NCBI GenBank assembly: GCA_040216495.1 | Contig: JAVJPA010000175.1 | Span: forward strand, 7,664-71,663 | From: Amphiplicatus sp040216495 | Lineage (GTDB): Bacteria; Pseudomonadota; Alphaproteobacteria; Caulobacterales; Parvularculaceae | Reading direction: 5' to 3' | Length of the DNA: 64,000 nt | In this document: piece after piece, positions 51,915-60,828 of the stretch | Layout of the letters: each line of letters starts with the position of its first letter | How positions within the stretch are numbered: the stretch's first letter is position 1 | Position numbers and translations under genes: made by a program | The notes under the pieces: generated by a model | What the model saw: only the letters and a program-made list of their open reading frames with translations | Told to the model about the DNA's origin: nothing | The model's database searches: none

Positions 51915-52499
51915 ATGATCCCGCAGCGCCACGCTCATTCGAAAATCGGACTGCTCGGCGGCTCCTTCAATCCGCCGCATCGGGGCCATCGCGAAATTTC
52001 GCTCGCCGCCCTCGACTGGCTGGGGCTTGAAGCAGTGTGGTGGCTCGTCAGTCCCGGCAATCCGCTGAAAGACCCTGACACCTACATGCCGTATGCAGAG
52101 CGGCTGTGGCGGGCGAGGCGCATCGCCGACCATCCGAGCATCGTGATCTCGAATTTCGAAGAACGGCGGCGCCTTCAGTATACGGTCGATACGCTGGCCG
52201 CAGTCACCGACTTATGGCCGCAAATCCGCTTTGTGTGGCTGATGGGCGCCGACAGCCTTGCAACCTTCCATCTCTGGAAGGACTGGAAAACCATCGCGAC
52301 CCTCGCCCCGTTGGCGGTGTTCAGCCGGCCTGGATTTGAGACCGCCGCAGAGACCAGCGAAGCAGGCACGGAACTCGCCTTGTTCCGTCTGCCCGAAAGC
52401 GAAGGCGGACGCCTTGCGGACGCCGACCCGCCCGCCTGGGCCTTCTATTCGGCGACCGCCAACCCCATCTCTTCAACAGAACTGCGGAAAGGCCGGTAA
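51915..52499 (+). CDS. nadD: Nicotinate-nucleotide adenylyltransferase
   Basis: A 194-residue nucleotidyltransferase. GLLGGSFNPPHRGH is the adenylyl-binding HxGH region. WWLVSPGNPLKD, FVWLMGADSLATFHLWKDWK and ISSTELRKGR (ISSTxIR) are diagnostic. It makes deamido-NAD, the substrate of NadE encoded at 19897. It starts nine bases after the obgE stop. No proB/proA lies between them, unlike in some relatives. Confidence 0.94.
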   Translation: MIPQRHAHSKIGLLGGSFNPPHRGHREISLAALDWLGLEAVWWLVSPGNPLKDPDTYMPYAERLWRARRIADHPSIVISNFEERRRLQYTVDTLAAVTDLWPQIRFVWLMGADSLATFHLWKDWKTIATLAPLAVFSRPGFETAAETSEAGTELALFRLPESEGGRLADADPPAWAFYSATANPISSTELRKGR

Positions 52500-52660
52500 T
52501 TCGCGACTGGGAACCGCCAGATTGCCTTGGGTGTTTCAAAAGCGCACAGAGAGCCCGGAACGTGCCTTTTGAGCAACAATCCTGGCCCGGCGAAGCGCTT
52601 GGCCCGGTCTGTGAACGACGGTAGGGTTACAACTGCGGACGAGGGTCCGCGCAACATATA

Positions 52661-52669
52661 GGAGGAAAG
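52661..52669 (+). promoter_or_regulatory. Strong Shine-Dalgarno upstream of rsfS, implying a CTG start
   Basis: GGAGGAAAG is the best ribosome site in the area. It is about 20 bases from the first ATG of rsfS (52690) but close to an in-frame CTG at 52672, which would add six residues (M-NSQPG). The ATG itself has no purine-rich site. Confidence 0.55.
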
Positions 52670-52689
52670 CGCTGAATTCTCAGCCCGGT

Positions 52690-53145
52690 ATGGCGGCGAC
52701 CCGTAAAGCCGCACTGAAAGTAGTCGCAGGCGCCGCAAGCAACGGCGAGACTGGCGAAGGCGGGCGAGGGCTTGAAGCTCTCCCTCCTGAAGAGCGCAGC
52801 CGGCGCATTCTCGAAATCATCCTGACCGAACTCGACGACGACAAGGCCGAAGAGATCGTCACTATCGATCTCGGCGGAAAGTCAGATATCGCCGACGCCA
52901 TGATCATCGCATCGGGCAGGTCAGCGCGCCATGTGGGCGCGATGGCGGACAAGATCGTCCGCCTTCTCAAGGAAGAAGGGTTCGGCCGCGCTCGCATGGA
53001 AGGCGCGCCGGCCTGCGACTGGGTGCTGATCGACGCTGAAGACGTGATCGTTCATTTGTTCCGGCCGGAAGTGCGCGCCTTTTACAATCTGGAGCGCATC
53101 TGGTCGGAGGCTGCCCGCTCGCCGTCGACGATCGTCGACGCCTGA
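52690..53145 (+). CDS. rsfS: Ribosome silencing factor RsfS
   Basis: A 151-residue protein counted from ATG 52690. The N-terminal 30 residues are Ala/Gly-rich. ILEIILTELDDDKAEEIVTI opens the RsfS domain. SDIADAMIIASGRSARHVGA and GAPACDWVLIDAEDVIVHLF follow, with VRAFYNLERIW at the end, all family blocks. It binds L14 of the 50S subunit and blocks subunit joining when nutrients are low. The actual start may be CTG 52672, because the strong ribosome site lies there. It precedes rlmH by 28 bases. Confidence 0.95.
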   Translation: MAATRKAALKVVAGAASNGETGEGGRGLEALPPEERSRRILEIILTELDDDKAEEIVTIDLGGKSDIADAMIIASGRSARHVGAMADKIVRLLKEEGFGRARMEGAPACDWVLIDAEDVIVHLFRPEVRAFYNLERIWSEAARSPSTIVDA

Positions 53146-53173
53146 TCCGAAGCGAGCCGCTGGAGGCGGATCT

Positions 53174-53656
53174 ATGCGGCTTATTATCGCCGCCGTCGGG
53201 CGGCGGAGAAACGCCCCTGAAGCGGCCCTGATTGACGACTATGCGGCGCGCATCCGCGCAGGCGGACGCGCCGTCGGTTTTTCAAGCTTTGACCTCGCGG
53301 AAGTCGAAGCCCCCCGGGGCATGGAGGGCGCAGCGCGGCAATCGCGCGAAGCGGGCCTCCTCGCTGCGGAGATTCCGGACGCGGCGCGCCGGATCGTTCT
53401 CGACGAAAAAGGCAAATCCTTCAGCAGCGAGGAATTCGCCGCCCTGGTCGGCGGTTGGCGCGATCAGGGCGCGCCCGCCGTCGCTTTCGTCATCGGCGGC
53501 GCGGACGGGCACGCCGATTCGATTCGCAAAGGGGCCGACCGGCTCATGGCGTTCGGGCCGGCCACATGGCCGCACATGCTTGTCAGGGCGATGCTGTGCG
53601 AGCAGATTTACCGCGCCATGACGATTCTCGCCGGACATCCCTATCACCGCGTATGA
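53174..53656 (+). CDS. rlmH: 23S rRNA (pseudouridine1915-N3)-methyltransferase
   Basis: A 160-residue SPOUT methyltransferase. RIVLDEKGKSFSSEEFAALV, VAFVIGGADGHADSIRKGAD and the C-terminal HMLVRAMLCEQIYRAMTILA followed by HPYHR are the knot motifs that bind SAM. It methylates pseudouridine 1915 in helix 69 of 23S rRNA. GGAGGCGGA precedes the ATG. The stop overlaps the next ATG by four bases (ATGA). Confidence 0.95.
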   Translation: MRLIIAAVGRRRNAPEAALIDDYAARIRAGGRAVGFSSFDLAEVEAPRGMEGAARQSREAGLLAAEIPDAARRIVLDEKGKSFSSEEFAALVGGWRDQGAPAVAFVIGGADGHADSIRKGADRLMAFGPATWPHMLVRAMLCEQIYRAMTILAGHPYHRV

Positions 53657-54915
53657 AGCTGTTTTTTCTCGCCGTCTCTGTGGGCGCGCTGATTGGCGCG
53701 GCCCCCGGGGCCGCCGCTCAGCAAAGCGAACGCCAGACGGCGCAGCGCGAAAAAGAACTCGCTGACATTGAAGCGCGGCTGAAAGCCCGCGCTGAAGAAG
53801 AGCGCCGCCTCAAGAACGAGGCGGAGGCGCGCGAAAAAGAAGTGCAGGCGCTTCGATACCGGATGGTCGAGGCTGCCAATTCGTTGCAGCAGGCGGAAAA
53901 GCGCATCACAGAAATCGCCGACGAGATCGCCCGGCTCGACGAGGAAGAAGCGACCATCGCCGCATCGCTGTTCGTCGAGCGCGGCAATCTGGGCGACGTG
54001 CTCGCCGCGCTGCAGTCCCTTGAGATGGGACGCCCTCCCGCACTGCTCGTGTCGCCAAACGACGCCAACAAGGCGGCGCGCGCGGCGATGCTTCTTTCAG
54101 GCGCGGCGCCGGCGCTCGAATCTCGCGCCAGCGCGCTCAAGATCGCCCTTGACGGATTGACGCGCGTGCGCGCCGAACGCGATCGCGAGCGCCAGGCGTT
54201 TGCACGAACCAACGCCGATATCGCAGACCGGCGCGCCATTCTCGCCGAGCTTCTGGAAAAGAAGATGCAGGAACGCGACGTCGCCGCGAGCCTTGCGCTC
54301 GCCGCCCAGCGCGAGACGGCCGCGCTCGCCGCCCGGGCCACCTCCTTGCGCGAAGTGATACGCCGGCTTGAGCGTCTGGCGAGCGTGATCACGCCGCGTC
54401 TCAAACCGGCGCCGCCGCGCCCCGACGCGCCTGCTCTCTCGGCGGCGCCATCACCGCGCCCAACAGTCCGCACCTCGGAGTTGTTCAAGCCGTCCCGTCC
54501 CTTCGCCGCCGCCAAGGGCGCGTTGAGGCCGCCGGTGGTCGGACGCATCGCCGGAACGTTCGGCGGCCCCAAGCCCGAAGGCGGACGTTTTGACGGGCTG
54601 CGATTCGCGGTCCGCGATCAGGCGATTGTGACCGCTCCCTACGAGGCGAGTATCGCATTCGCCCGGGCGTGGGGACCGATCGGCAACCTTCTCGTTCTGG
54701 ATGTGGGCGACGGCTACCATATATTAATGATGGGAGTCGGCGGGTTCCTCGTGCAGGAAGGCCAGAGAGTGGCCGCCGGGGAACCGTTAGGATCGGTTTC
54801 CGCCCCTGATGACGAAAATGAAGCGAATGTGGACTTCGAGATTCGCAAGAATGGGGACCCTGTTAACCCCTCTTTGTGGCTCTCACGCGAGAGTGTTGAG
54901 GAAATGGCGCTTTGA
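53653..54915 (+). CDS. EnvC-like murein hydrolase activator (degenerate LytM)
   Basis: A 420-residue protein. Residues 1-22 form a signal peptide ending AAAQQ. Residues about 25-130 and 155-250 are coiled coils rich in Glu, Arg and Ala. A Pro/Arg linker leads to a LytM/M23 domain from about 290. Catalytic M23 enzymes need HxxxD and HxH zinc motifs. Here the first is replaced by RFDGLRFAV and the second by VDFEIRKNGDPVNP with no histidine, so it should not cut peptidoglycan. This is the EnvC design: it would activate amidases under FtsEX control, and ftsEX is in this window. The ATG overlaps the rlmH stop. Confidence 0.87.
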   Translation: MKLFFLAVSVGALIGAAPGAAAQQSERQTAQREKELADIEARLKARAEEERRLKNEAEAREKEVQALRYRMVEAANSLQQAEKRITEIADEIARLDEEEATIAASLFVERGNLGDVLAALQSLEMGRPPALLVSPNDANKAARAAMLLSGAAPALESRASALKIALDGLTRVRAERDRERQAFARTNADIADRRAILAELLEKKMQERDVAASLALAAQRETAALAARATSLREVIRRLERLASVITPRLKPAPPRPDAPALSAAPSPRPTVRTSELFKPSRPFAAAKGALRPPVVGRIAGTFGGPKPEGGRFDGLRFAVRDQAIVTAPYEASIAFARAWGPIGNLLVLDVGDGYHILMMGVGGFLVQEGQRVAAGEPLGSVSAPDDENEANVDFEIRKNGDPVNPSLWLSRESVEEMAL

Positions 54916-55128
54916 GGAACCGGAAGGCACCGATTTCATTGGTTAAGGGTCTGGACCCCGCCAGAGATTTGGCCGCAAGATTGGCGCATTCTGGCGCTAG
55001 GGTGTTGATCTGAGATCCTAAAAGCGCATGCTGGGCGTGAATGTGAACGTGCTTTGAACCCGTAGCGATCCTCGCCTCAAAGCGTGCTCGGGCGATGCAA
55101 AGACCAACGACTGCAGGAAAGTGAAGCG

Positions 55129-56547
55129 ATGTCGAAGATGAAGTTCCGCCGGAAGTCCCGCGCCAGAGGCGGCGCCTCGCCCGCCGCGCTCGCCGCCGCC
55201 GCATTTGGCGGCGCGCTCGTTTCCGCCGCGCTCCTCAGCGCCGGTTTCGCGCGGCCGACCATTTCCGCCGATACTTTCCGCCAGCTCGACCTGTTCGGAG
55301 AGGTTTTCGAACAGGTGCACGAAAATTACGTCGTTGAGCCGAACGACGGCGACCTGATCAAAGGGTCGATCGACGGCATGATGTCGAAACTCGATCCGCA
55401 CTCGAACTACATGACCGCCGAAGACTTCCGCACCATGCAGGAGCAGACCCGCGGCACCTTCGCCGGTCTCGGCATTCAGGTCGTGATGGAAAATGAAGGA
55501 CCCGATAAGGGCCTCGTCAAGATTGTGGCGCCGATTGACGACACGCCCGCTTCTCGCGCCGGCCTCAAGACCAACGATCTCATTGTCGCGATCGACGGCG
55601 ACCCCGTCATGGGCAAGACCATCGATGAGGCTATCGGGAAGCTGAAAGGCGACAAGGGCACCAAGGTGGAAATTTCCGTTCTGCGCGACCGCGCGCAGCC
55701 GGCGTTCGACATGACTCTCGTGCGCGATATCGTCACTGTCCAATCGGTGACCGCGCGCGTCGAAGGCCAGTTCGGCTATATCCGCATTTCGACCTTCAGC
55801 GAGCAGACGGAAGAAGGGCTCAACAAGGCCCTGAAAACGCTCGCGACGGATATTCCCGGCGGCCCGAAGGGCTACGTGCTCGATCTTCGCTCCAATCCCG
55901 GCGGGCTCCTCGATCAGGCCGTCGCCGTTTCGGACACTTTCCTTGAAGGCGGCGAAATCGTTTCCACCCGCGGCAGGCGGCCGAAGGATACGTTGCGCGA
56001 AATGGGAACGCCCGGCGATAAGACCGCCGGCAAGCCGATCGTCGTACTGATTAACGGCGGCAGCGCCTCAGCGTCGGAGATCGTCGCCGGCGCATTGCAG
56101 GACCGCAACCGCGCCCTGCTGCTCGGCACCAAGTCTTTCGGCAAAGGCAGCGTTCAGACGGTCATCCCGCTGCAAAACGGCCTTCAGGGCGCGCTGCGGC
56201 TTACGACGTCGCGCTACTACACGCCGTCGGGCCGTTCCATTCAGGCGCTAGGCATCGAACCCGACATCGATATGCCGGTGCTCTATCCGGGCGAAGAGAA
56301 AATCGCAGAGCGCCCCGCTGAAGCCGATCTTCCCGGCGCTCTCGCCGCCGACAGCGCCGCTGAGGCGGCGGCCGCGAAAGCAGTGACAGGCGAGGCGGAA
56401 AAACCGGCTGTCGAACCTGTTCACTGCGGTAAAAAGGAGAATGGCGATCCTGAGGATTGCCAGCTTAAACGCGCGCTCGAAATTCTCGCTGACACGACCG
56501 CGTATCGTTCCGCCCTCGCCAGCGCCGCCGGGGCGAGGCAACAATAG
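55129..56547 (+). CDS. ctpA: S41 C-terminal processing peptidase
   Basis: A 472-residue protease. One N-terminal helix (about 18-40) exports or anchors it. A PDZ domain spans about 105-195 (GIQVVMENEG, TPASRAGLKTNDLIVAIDGD). The S41 core follows, with VLDLRSNPGGLL, GGSASASEIVAGAL for the catalytic Ser around 314, and GTKSFGKGSVQT with the catalytic Lys at 339. It trims periplasmic protein C-termini, in relatives often cell-wall enzymes. A Glu/Ala-rich tail with a CX9C pair follows. It lies downstream of the EnvC-like gene, its usual neighbour. A terminator follows. Confidence 0.93.
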   Translation: MSKMKFRRKSRARGGASPAALAAAAFGGALVSAALLSAGFARPTISADTFRQLDLFGEVFEQVHENYVVEPNDGDLIKGSIDGMMSKLDPHSNYMTAEDFRTMQEQTRGTFAGLGIQVVMENEGPDKGLVKIVAPIDDTPASRAGLKTNDLIVAIDGDPVMGKTIDEAIGKLKGDKGTKVEISVLRDRAQPAFDMTLVRDIVTVQSVTARVEGQFGYIRISTFSEQTEEGLNKALKTLATDIPGGPKGYVLDLRSNPGGLLDQAVAVSDTFLEGGEIVSTRGRRPKDTLREMGTPGDKTAGKPIVVLINGGSASASEIVAGALQDRNRALLLGTKSFGKGSVQTVIPLQNGLQGALRLTTSRYYTPSGRSIQALGIEPDIDMPVLYPGEEKIAERPAEADLPGALAADSAAEAAAAKAVTGEAEKPAVEPVHCGKKENGDPEDCQLKRALEILADTTAYRSALASAAGARQQ

Positions 56548-56568
56548 CAATCTATCGAGATCGTTAAG

Positions 56569-56600
56569 ACCGCCCCAAGCCATTGGGGCGGTTTTTCTTT
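56569..56600 (+). terminator. Rho-independent terminator after the S41 peptidase gene
   Basis: The ten-base-pair stem ACCGCCCCAA / TTGGGGCGGT with a GCCA loop is followed by TTTTCTTT. It lies 22 bases after the stop. Confidence 0.9.
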
Positions 56601-56715
56601 GCGCTGAGCGCAACTCGATCCTCGGCATTACCGATCCATTAACCCTGTCCTATCTAGGGTTCGGCGAGACTTTCACAGACGCCGAAGGGCGCATTGCGCC
56701 TGAAATATTGGGATT

Positions 56716-57954
56716 ATGGGAGCCGTTGTTCGCCGCAGATTCCGTCCGCCTGTCCTTGGCAGGCTGGCCTGGGCCTGGCTGGCCTTCGCTTTGGCGGGCG
56801 GAGGGTTCGGCGCCTACGCGCTCATCGCCGGGGACATGTTCGACAGCCCCGCGCGCATCGCGTTGCCGCTCTCCGGCGACATTGAACGACTTGCGCCCGT
56901 TGCGACCGCATCCGTTCTCAATCGCGCTTCTTCGACCCAACCCGAACGCCTGACTGTCCGCGGCGACGAACCAGCTTTCTCCGCTGAGACGGACGATGTC
57001 TTCGCCGGCGAACAGCTCGCTACGCTTGAGCAGCCCATGCTCGCGTCGGATGACGAACCGGAGGGTGCCATCGTCATCACCATAGACGGCGGCGGAACTA
57101 GCAGATCCGGCGCCGGAACTGTCGCCTCCATATCGTTGACGAAACCTGCGATCAGCATTCCCGGCGCCGATCCGGCGCTATTGTTGAAGACGCCGCTCGG
57201 CATGCGCCCGAAAATCGCCAGCGACGGCAGGCGCGCGTCGCGTCTCTATGCGCGCCCCTTCGAAAAAGAAAAAGGCAAACCCGTTGTCGGCCTGATCGTC
57301 GGCGGGCTCGGACTTAATCCCTATCTGACAGAACGCGCCATCAACGAACTGCCGCCGGAGGTGACGCTCGCTTTTGCTCCTTATGCGAAGGATCTTGATC
57401 GCTGGACGCAGCAGGCGCGCGAGGCCGGTCACGAAATCATGCTTGAATTGCCGATGGAGGCTCATGGCGGCGACTCGTCCGCGCTCGGACCTGCGGCCCT
57501 GCTTTCCGATCGCTCGAGCGCGGAAAACCTTCAACGCCTTGACTGGCTGATGTCGCGCTTCGGCGCCTATTTCGGCGCGACGAATTATCTCGGCGGCAAG
57601 TTTTCCGCCGAGCGCGAGGCGATGGATCCCGTCCTCGCTCATCTCGCCGCGGCGGGCGTCGCTTATGTGGACGACACCGGCGCGGCGCGGCGGATCGGGT
57701 CCGGCGCCGGCCCCCTCGCGATCGTCAACCGCATGGTCACGCCGGGCGCAGACGGCGCCGATGTCAACGCCGCAAAACGGGACCTCAAAGCGCTCTCAAA
57801 CGCCGCTAAACGCAGCGGCGACGCGCTCGGCAAAGCCTACGCCTATGATGCAACCATCGACGCTATCATCGGCTGGGCGAACGAGATGGAAGCCGCCGGC
57901 GTCGCCCTCGCCCCTGCCTCCGCCATCGTTCAGGAACGCGCCCGCGACCTTTAG
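56716..57954 (+). CDS. Divergent polysaccharide deacetylase family protein
   Basis: A 412-residue protein. An N-terminal membrane helix (about 18-38) is followed by a Ser/Ala/Glu linker to about 165. The deacetylase-like barrel starts at KGKPVVGLIVGGLGLNPYLT and includes LPPEVTLAFAPYAKDLDRW, GHEIMLELPMEAHG and NYLGGKFSAEREAMDPVLAH. The usual metal Asp-Asp/His-His set of NodB enzymes is not clearly present, as expected for this divergent family (DUF610/YibQ). The biochemical role is unknown. It lies between the S41 peptidase and rppH, as in most alphaproteobacteria. Confidence 0.88.
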   Translation: MGAVVRRRFRPPVLGRLAWAWLAFALAGGGFGAYALIAGDMFDSPARIALPLSGDIERLAPVATASVLNRASSTQPERLTVRGDEPAFSAETDDVFAGEQLATLEQPMLASDDEPEGAIVITIDGGGTSRSGAGTVASISLTKPAISIPGADPALLLKTPLGMRPKIASDGRRASRLYARPFEKEKGKPVVGLIVGGLGLNPYLTERAINELPPEVTLAFAPYAKDLDRWTQQAREAGHEIMLELPMEAHGGDSSALGPAALLSDRSSAENLQRLDWLMSRFGAYFGATNYLGGKFSAEREAMDPVLAHLAAAGVAYVDDTGAARRIGSGAGPLAIVNRMVTPGADGADVNAAKRDLKALSNAAKRSGDALGKAYAYDATIDAIIGWANEMEAAGVALAPASAIVQERARDL

Positions 57955-58019
57955 GGGTCGCAGGCGCTGGCGGTTTCGCATTTCCGGGTTTTCGGCTAGA
58001 CCCGCAGCCGGAGCCAAGC

Positions 58020-58538
58020 ATGTCCATCGACGATTTTCTCGCCCGTTACCGTCCGAATATCGGCGTCGCGTTGTTCAACGCGGACGCGCGCGTGTTCATG
58101 GGCCGCCGCGTCGGCGATTTTTCCGACCTTAGCGAATTCGCCGACCAGCCGAATGACTGGCGATGGCAAATGCCGCAGGGCGGAATCGACCGCGACGAAA
58201 CCGCCGCCGAGGCGGCTTTTCGCGAACTGAAGGAAGAGACCGGCGTCTCGTCGGCGCGCCTTCTCGCCCTCACGCCAGGCTGGCTGCCTTACGATTTCCC
58301 GGCTGGTTACAAAAAGAAAAACTGGATCGGCCAGCGCCAGAAATGGGCGGCGATGTTGTTCGAGGGACCGGAATCGGAAATCGATCTTGAAGCGGACGAA
58401 AAACAGGAATTCGACGACTGGCGCTGGATCGAACTTGAGGAGGCGCCTTCGCTGATCGTGCCGTTCAAACGCGCCGTCTACGAAGAACTTGTCGCCGCGT
58501 TCACGCCGCTGCGCGACTTTTTGCGCTCCCAGAAATGA
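58020..58538 (+). CDS. rppH: RNA pyrophosphohydrolase
   Basis: A 172-residue Nudix enzyme. YRPNIGVALFNADARVFMGR is the RppH opening. The Nudix box is at 54-76: G54, E60 and REL-KEETGV, which matches GX5EX7REUXEEXGU exactly. It removes pyrophosphate from 5'-triphosphate mRNA ends and starts decay. The stop overlaps the pseudouridine synthase start by four bases. Confidence 0.95.
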   Translation: MSIDDFLARYRPNIGVALFNADARVFMGRRVGDFSDLSEFADQPNDWRWQMPQGGIDRDETAAEAAFRELKEETGVSSARLLALTPGWLPYDFPAGYKKKNWIGQRQKWAAMLFEGPESEIDLEADEKQEFDDWRWIELEEAPSLIVPFKRAVYEELVAAFTPLRDFLRSQK

Positions 58539-59230
58539 ACGCATACTCGCCCGACTTTCTTCTCGAACGCCTTCTCTACCGCGACGGGCTGATGCTGGTA
58601 ATCGACAAGCCGGCGGGTTTGCCCGTTCATGCCGGTCCCGGCGGCGGCGACAATTTGGAGAATTATTTCGACGCGCTGAAGTTCGGCCTGCCGCGTCCGC
58701 CGGCGCTCGCTCACAGACTCGATCGCGACACGTCGGGCTGCCTCGCGCTTGGTCGGCACCGCAAAGCCCTCGCCAAGCTCGGCAAGCTGTTCCAGCAGAA
58801 CCGGGTTGAAAAGACTTACTGGGCGATCTGCGCAGGCGCGCCGGAAAAGCCGTCCGGTACGATCGCGCTGCCGCTCAAAAAGGAGATGAGCCGCACGGGC
58901 TGGCGCATGATAACCGCGCCCGACGGACAGGAGGCGGCGACGACCTACCGCACCCTTTCGTCCGCAAACGGCCTTTATTTCATCGAGGCCAAACCCAAGA
59001 CCGGACGCACGCACCAGATCCGCGTCCATCTCGCCGCCATCGGCGCGCCCATCGTCGGCGACGGCGTCTACGGCGCCGATACGGAGGAAAACCGGCGCGC
59101 GCCGATGATGCTGCACGCGCGCCGCATCATTATTCCGATTTCGGCGAACAAGGAGCCGGTTGTCGTTGAAGCGACGCCGCCAGAAACTATGACGACAATG
59201 CTAGAGCGCGCCGGCATGCAGCCTGCCTAG
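58535..59230 (+). CDS. RluA-family pseudouridine synthase
   Basis: A 231-residue enzyme. VIDKPAGLPVHAG opens the catalytic domain. HRLDRDTSGCL (60-70) gives catalytic Asp63. KTYWAICAGAPEKPSGTIAL and KPKTGRTHQIRVHLAAIGAP complete the family. No S4 domain is present, so it is the short RluA type. It isomerises uridine in rRNA or tRNA, with the exact site unknown. It is coupled to rppH, and its stop shares CTAG with the convergent gene. Confidence 0.9.
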   Translation: MNAYSPDFLLERLLYRDGLMLVIDKPAGLPVHAGPGGGDNLENYFDALKFGLPRPPALAHRLDRDTSGCLALGRHRKALAKLGKLFQQNRVEKTYWAICAGAPEKPSGTIALPLKKEMSRTGWRMITAPDGQEAATTYRTLSSANGLYFIEAKPKTGRTHQIRVHLAAIGAPIVGDGVYGADTEENRRAPMMLHARRIIIPISANKEPVVVEATPPETMTTMLERAGMQPA

Positions 59231-60342
59231 ATATTGATATCCGCCCAGATCGCGGCGTGATCAGAAGCGGCGTGGTGCGGGCCTGTCATCGTGTCGTAGA
59301 TGGGCCACCACTTGTCGCCGGTCGACCCTCCCCACACGCCTTTTCGGAAGAGCCCTGCGGCCGTCACCTTCGAGAAAAGGTTCGGCGACAGAAGAAGGAA
59401 GTCGATTTTCTGAGACGCAGTGCCGTTGGCGTAGGTGCCGGGGCGCCCCCCATCGTCGAACCCGGCGAATTCGCTCGCGTCCTTGAGATCGGACCCTTCC
59501 TTCAGGAGGGGCGCGAGCGGCGCGCTCTCGGGCGTGTCGTTGAAGTCGCCAAGAACAATGATGTTCTTCAAGCCTTCAGCGCGCCGCGCATCGTAGATCT
59601 TCCTGATCTGCTTCGCCTGCCGCTTGCGTTTGCCATTCGAATCCGCCTGCGAGCCGAATCCCTTGCTCTTCAGATGATTGATCAGCAGGAGAATGGTTTC
59701 GCCCGAGGGCGTCGTTACGAAATATTCTGGGCAGTCGCGACTGAAGATGACGCCCTTCGAATCGGCATCCTCCACATGGCTCCGCATCAGATCGATGACG
59801 AAGTTTTTTCGCGTCATCAGGCCGACGTCAATGCCCCGCCCGTCATTGCCGTCGATCAACATGATCGACTGATAGAGGAAACCCTCGGGCTTCAGGAGGT
59901 CATCGTTGAACCTGCAAAGCGCGACGCGGTCTTCCGCCTCGACCACCGCCAGCATATCCGCCTTTACGTCGGCGATGACGCGCGCGGTATTGCGGATGGC
60001 GATCTCATTGACGGTCTCGTCTTTCAGTTCGAGCCAGCCGATCCAGTCGTCGCGGCCTTCCGCCACGACCTCGACGGGCTTGCCGCCCTTCGGCCTTTTG
60101 ACGAGCGAGCCGCGCGTGCGCCGCAGGATGACGAACTCGCTCTCGTCGCTGCGCAAGATGCCGAGGAATTTCATTTCCTCGAGGATCTTTTTCTTGATGG
60201 CGGCGGTGTACTTCTTCTCTTCGAACAGTTTGTTGAGGCGCGCATGCGCCTCCAGCACGGGCTTTCCCTCGGCCCATGTATCCTGATTGAGGGCCTTGGC
60301 CCGCATGAACAGGTTTTCAACATTGAAAGCGGCGATACGCAT
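59227..60342 (-). CDS. Endonuclease/exonuclease/phosphatase family protein
   Basis: A 371-residue EEP-fold hydrolase. MRIAAFNVENLFMRAKAL is the opening with the first metal Asn/Glu. DMLAVVEAEDRVALCRFNDD gives the metal Glu, NHLKSKGFG the catalytic His, VLGDFNDTPESAPL the Asp-x-Asn, and HHAASDHAAIWADI the terminal Asp-His. All parts of a metal-dependent phosphodiesterase are present. It may be a nuclease or a lipid/sugar phosphatase. No signal peptide is seen. The start at 60342 has GGGGAGAG directly upstream. The stop overlaps the convergent rluA-type gene by four bases. Confidence 0.87.
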   Translation of the reverse strand: MRIAAFNVENLFMRAKALNQDTWAEGKPVLEAHARLNKLFEEKKYTAAIKKKILEEMKFLGILRSDESEFVILRRTRGSLVKRPKGGKPVEVVAEGRDDWIGWLELKDETVNEIAIRNTARVIADVKADMLAVVEAEDRVALCRFNDDLLKPEGFLYQSIMLIDGNDGRGIDVGLMTRKNFVIDLMRSHVEDADSKGVIFSRDCPEYFVTTPSGETILLLINHLKSKGFGSQADSNGKRKRQAKQIRKIYDARRAEGLKNIIVLGDFNDTPESAPLAPLLKEGSDLKDASEFAGFDDGGRPGTYANGTASQKIDFLLLSPNLFSKVTAAGLFRKGVWGGSTGDKWWPIYDTMTGPHHAASDHAAIWADINI

Positions 60343-60372
60343 GGTCTCTCCCCCTATGCTGTCGCGATAGAG

Positions 60373-60398
60373 GGGAAAATGCGCCGCTTCGGCGGCGC
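60373..60398 (-). terminator. Probable terminator of the atp operon
   Basis: The minus strand reads GCGCCGC, a CGAA loop and GCGGCGC, followed by ATTTTCCCC. The stem of seven GC pairs with a tetraloop lies 30 bases after the atpC stop. The U-run is short, hence the moderate confidence. Confidence 0.5.
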
Positions 60399-60427
60399 CC
60401 ACAATCATGCACGGATTGCGCCGCGCT

Positions 60428-60823
60428 TTACAGCGCCAGTTGAAGCTCTTTCAATTCGCGCAGCTCGCGCTCGGCGAGGATGCGGGTCTGCGGCGCGGTG
60501 TCGTTGTCGCGCAAGTCTTCCTCGGCGTCCTTGATGCGCTGGGCGATGGCGGCGTGATCGAGTTCTTTCACTGGGATCGCCTCTTCCGCGAGGATCGTAA
60601 GCCCTGCGGGCGTCACTTCCGCGAACCCGCCGCGCACGAAGATGCGCGTTTCGGTTTGGCCGTTCTTCACCTTGACGACGCCGGGCGACAGCGTCGCCAT
60701 GAACGGCGCGTGGTTCGGCAGCACGCCGAACATGCCTTCCGCACCCGGAACGTCGACCTGATCGACATCTTCCGACATCAGTTGCCGCTCGGGCGAGACG
60801 AGGTTGAAGTGGAGTTTGTTCAT
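60428..60823 (-). CDS. atpC: F1F0 ATP synthase epsilon subunit
   Basis: A 131-residue subunit. NKLHFNLVSPERQLMSEDVD and GAEGMFGVLPNHAPFMATLS are the N-terminal beta-sandwich of epsilon. RIFVRGGFAEVTPAGLTILA and a helical C-terminus (about 85-131) follow. It joins gamma and the c-ring and can inhibit ATP hydrolysis. The expected operon place after atpD is kept. No Shine-Dalgarno precedes the ATG, because the space up to atpD is taken by a palindromic repeat. Confidence 0.95.
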   Translation of the reverse strand: MNKLHFNLVSPERQLMSEDVDQVDVPGAEGMFGVLPNHAPFMATLSPGVVKVKNGQTETRIFVRGGFAEVTPAGLTILAEEAIPVKELDHAAIAQRIKDAEEDLRDNDTAPQTRILAERELRELKELQLAL

Positions 60824-60828
60824 TGTAA

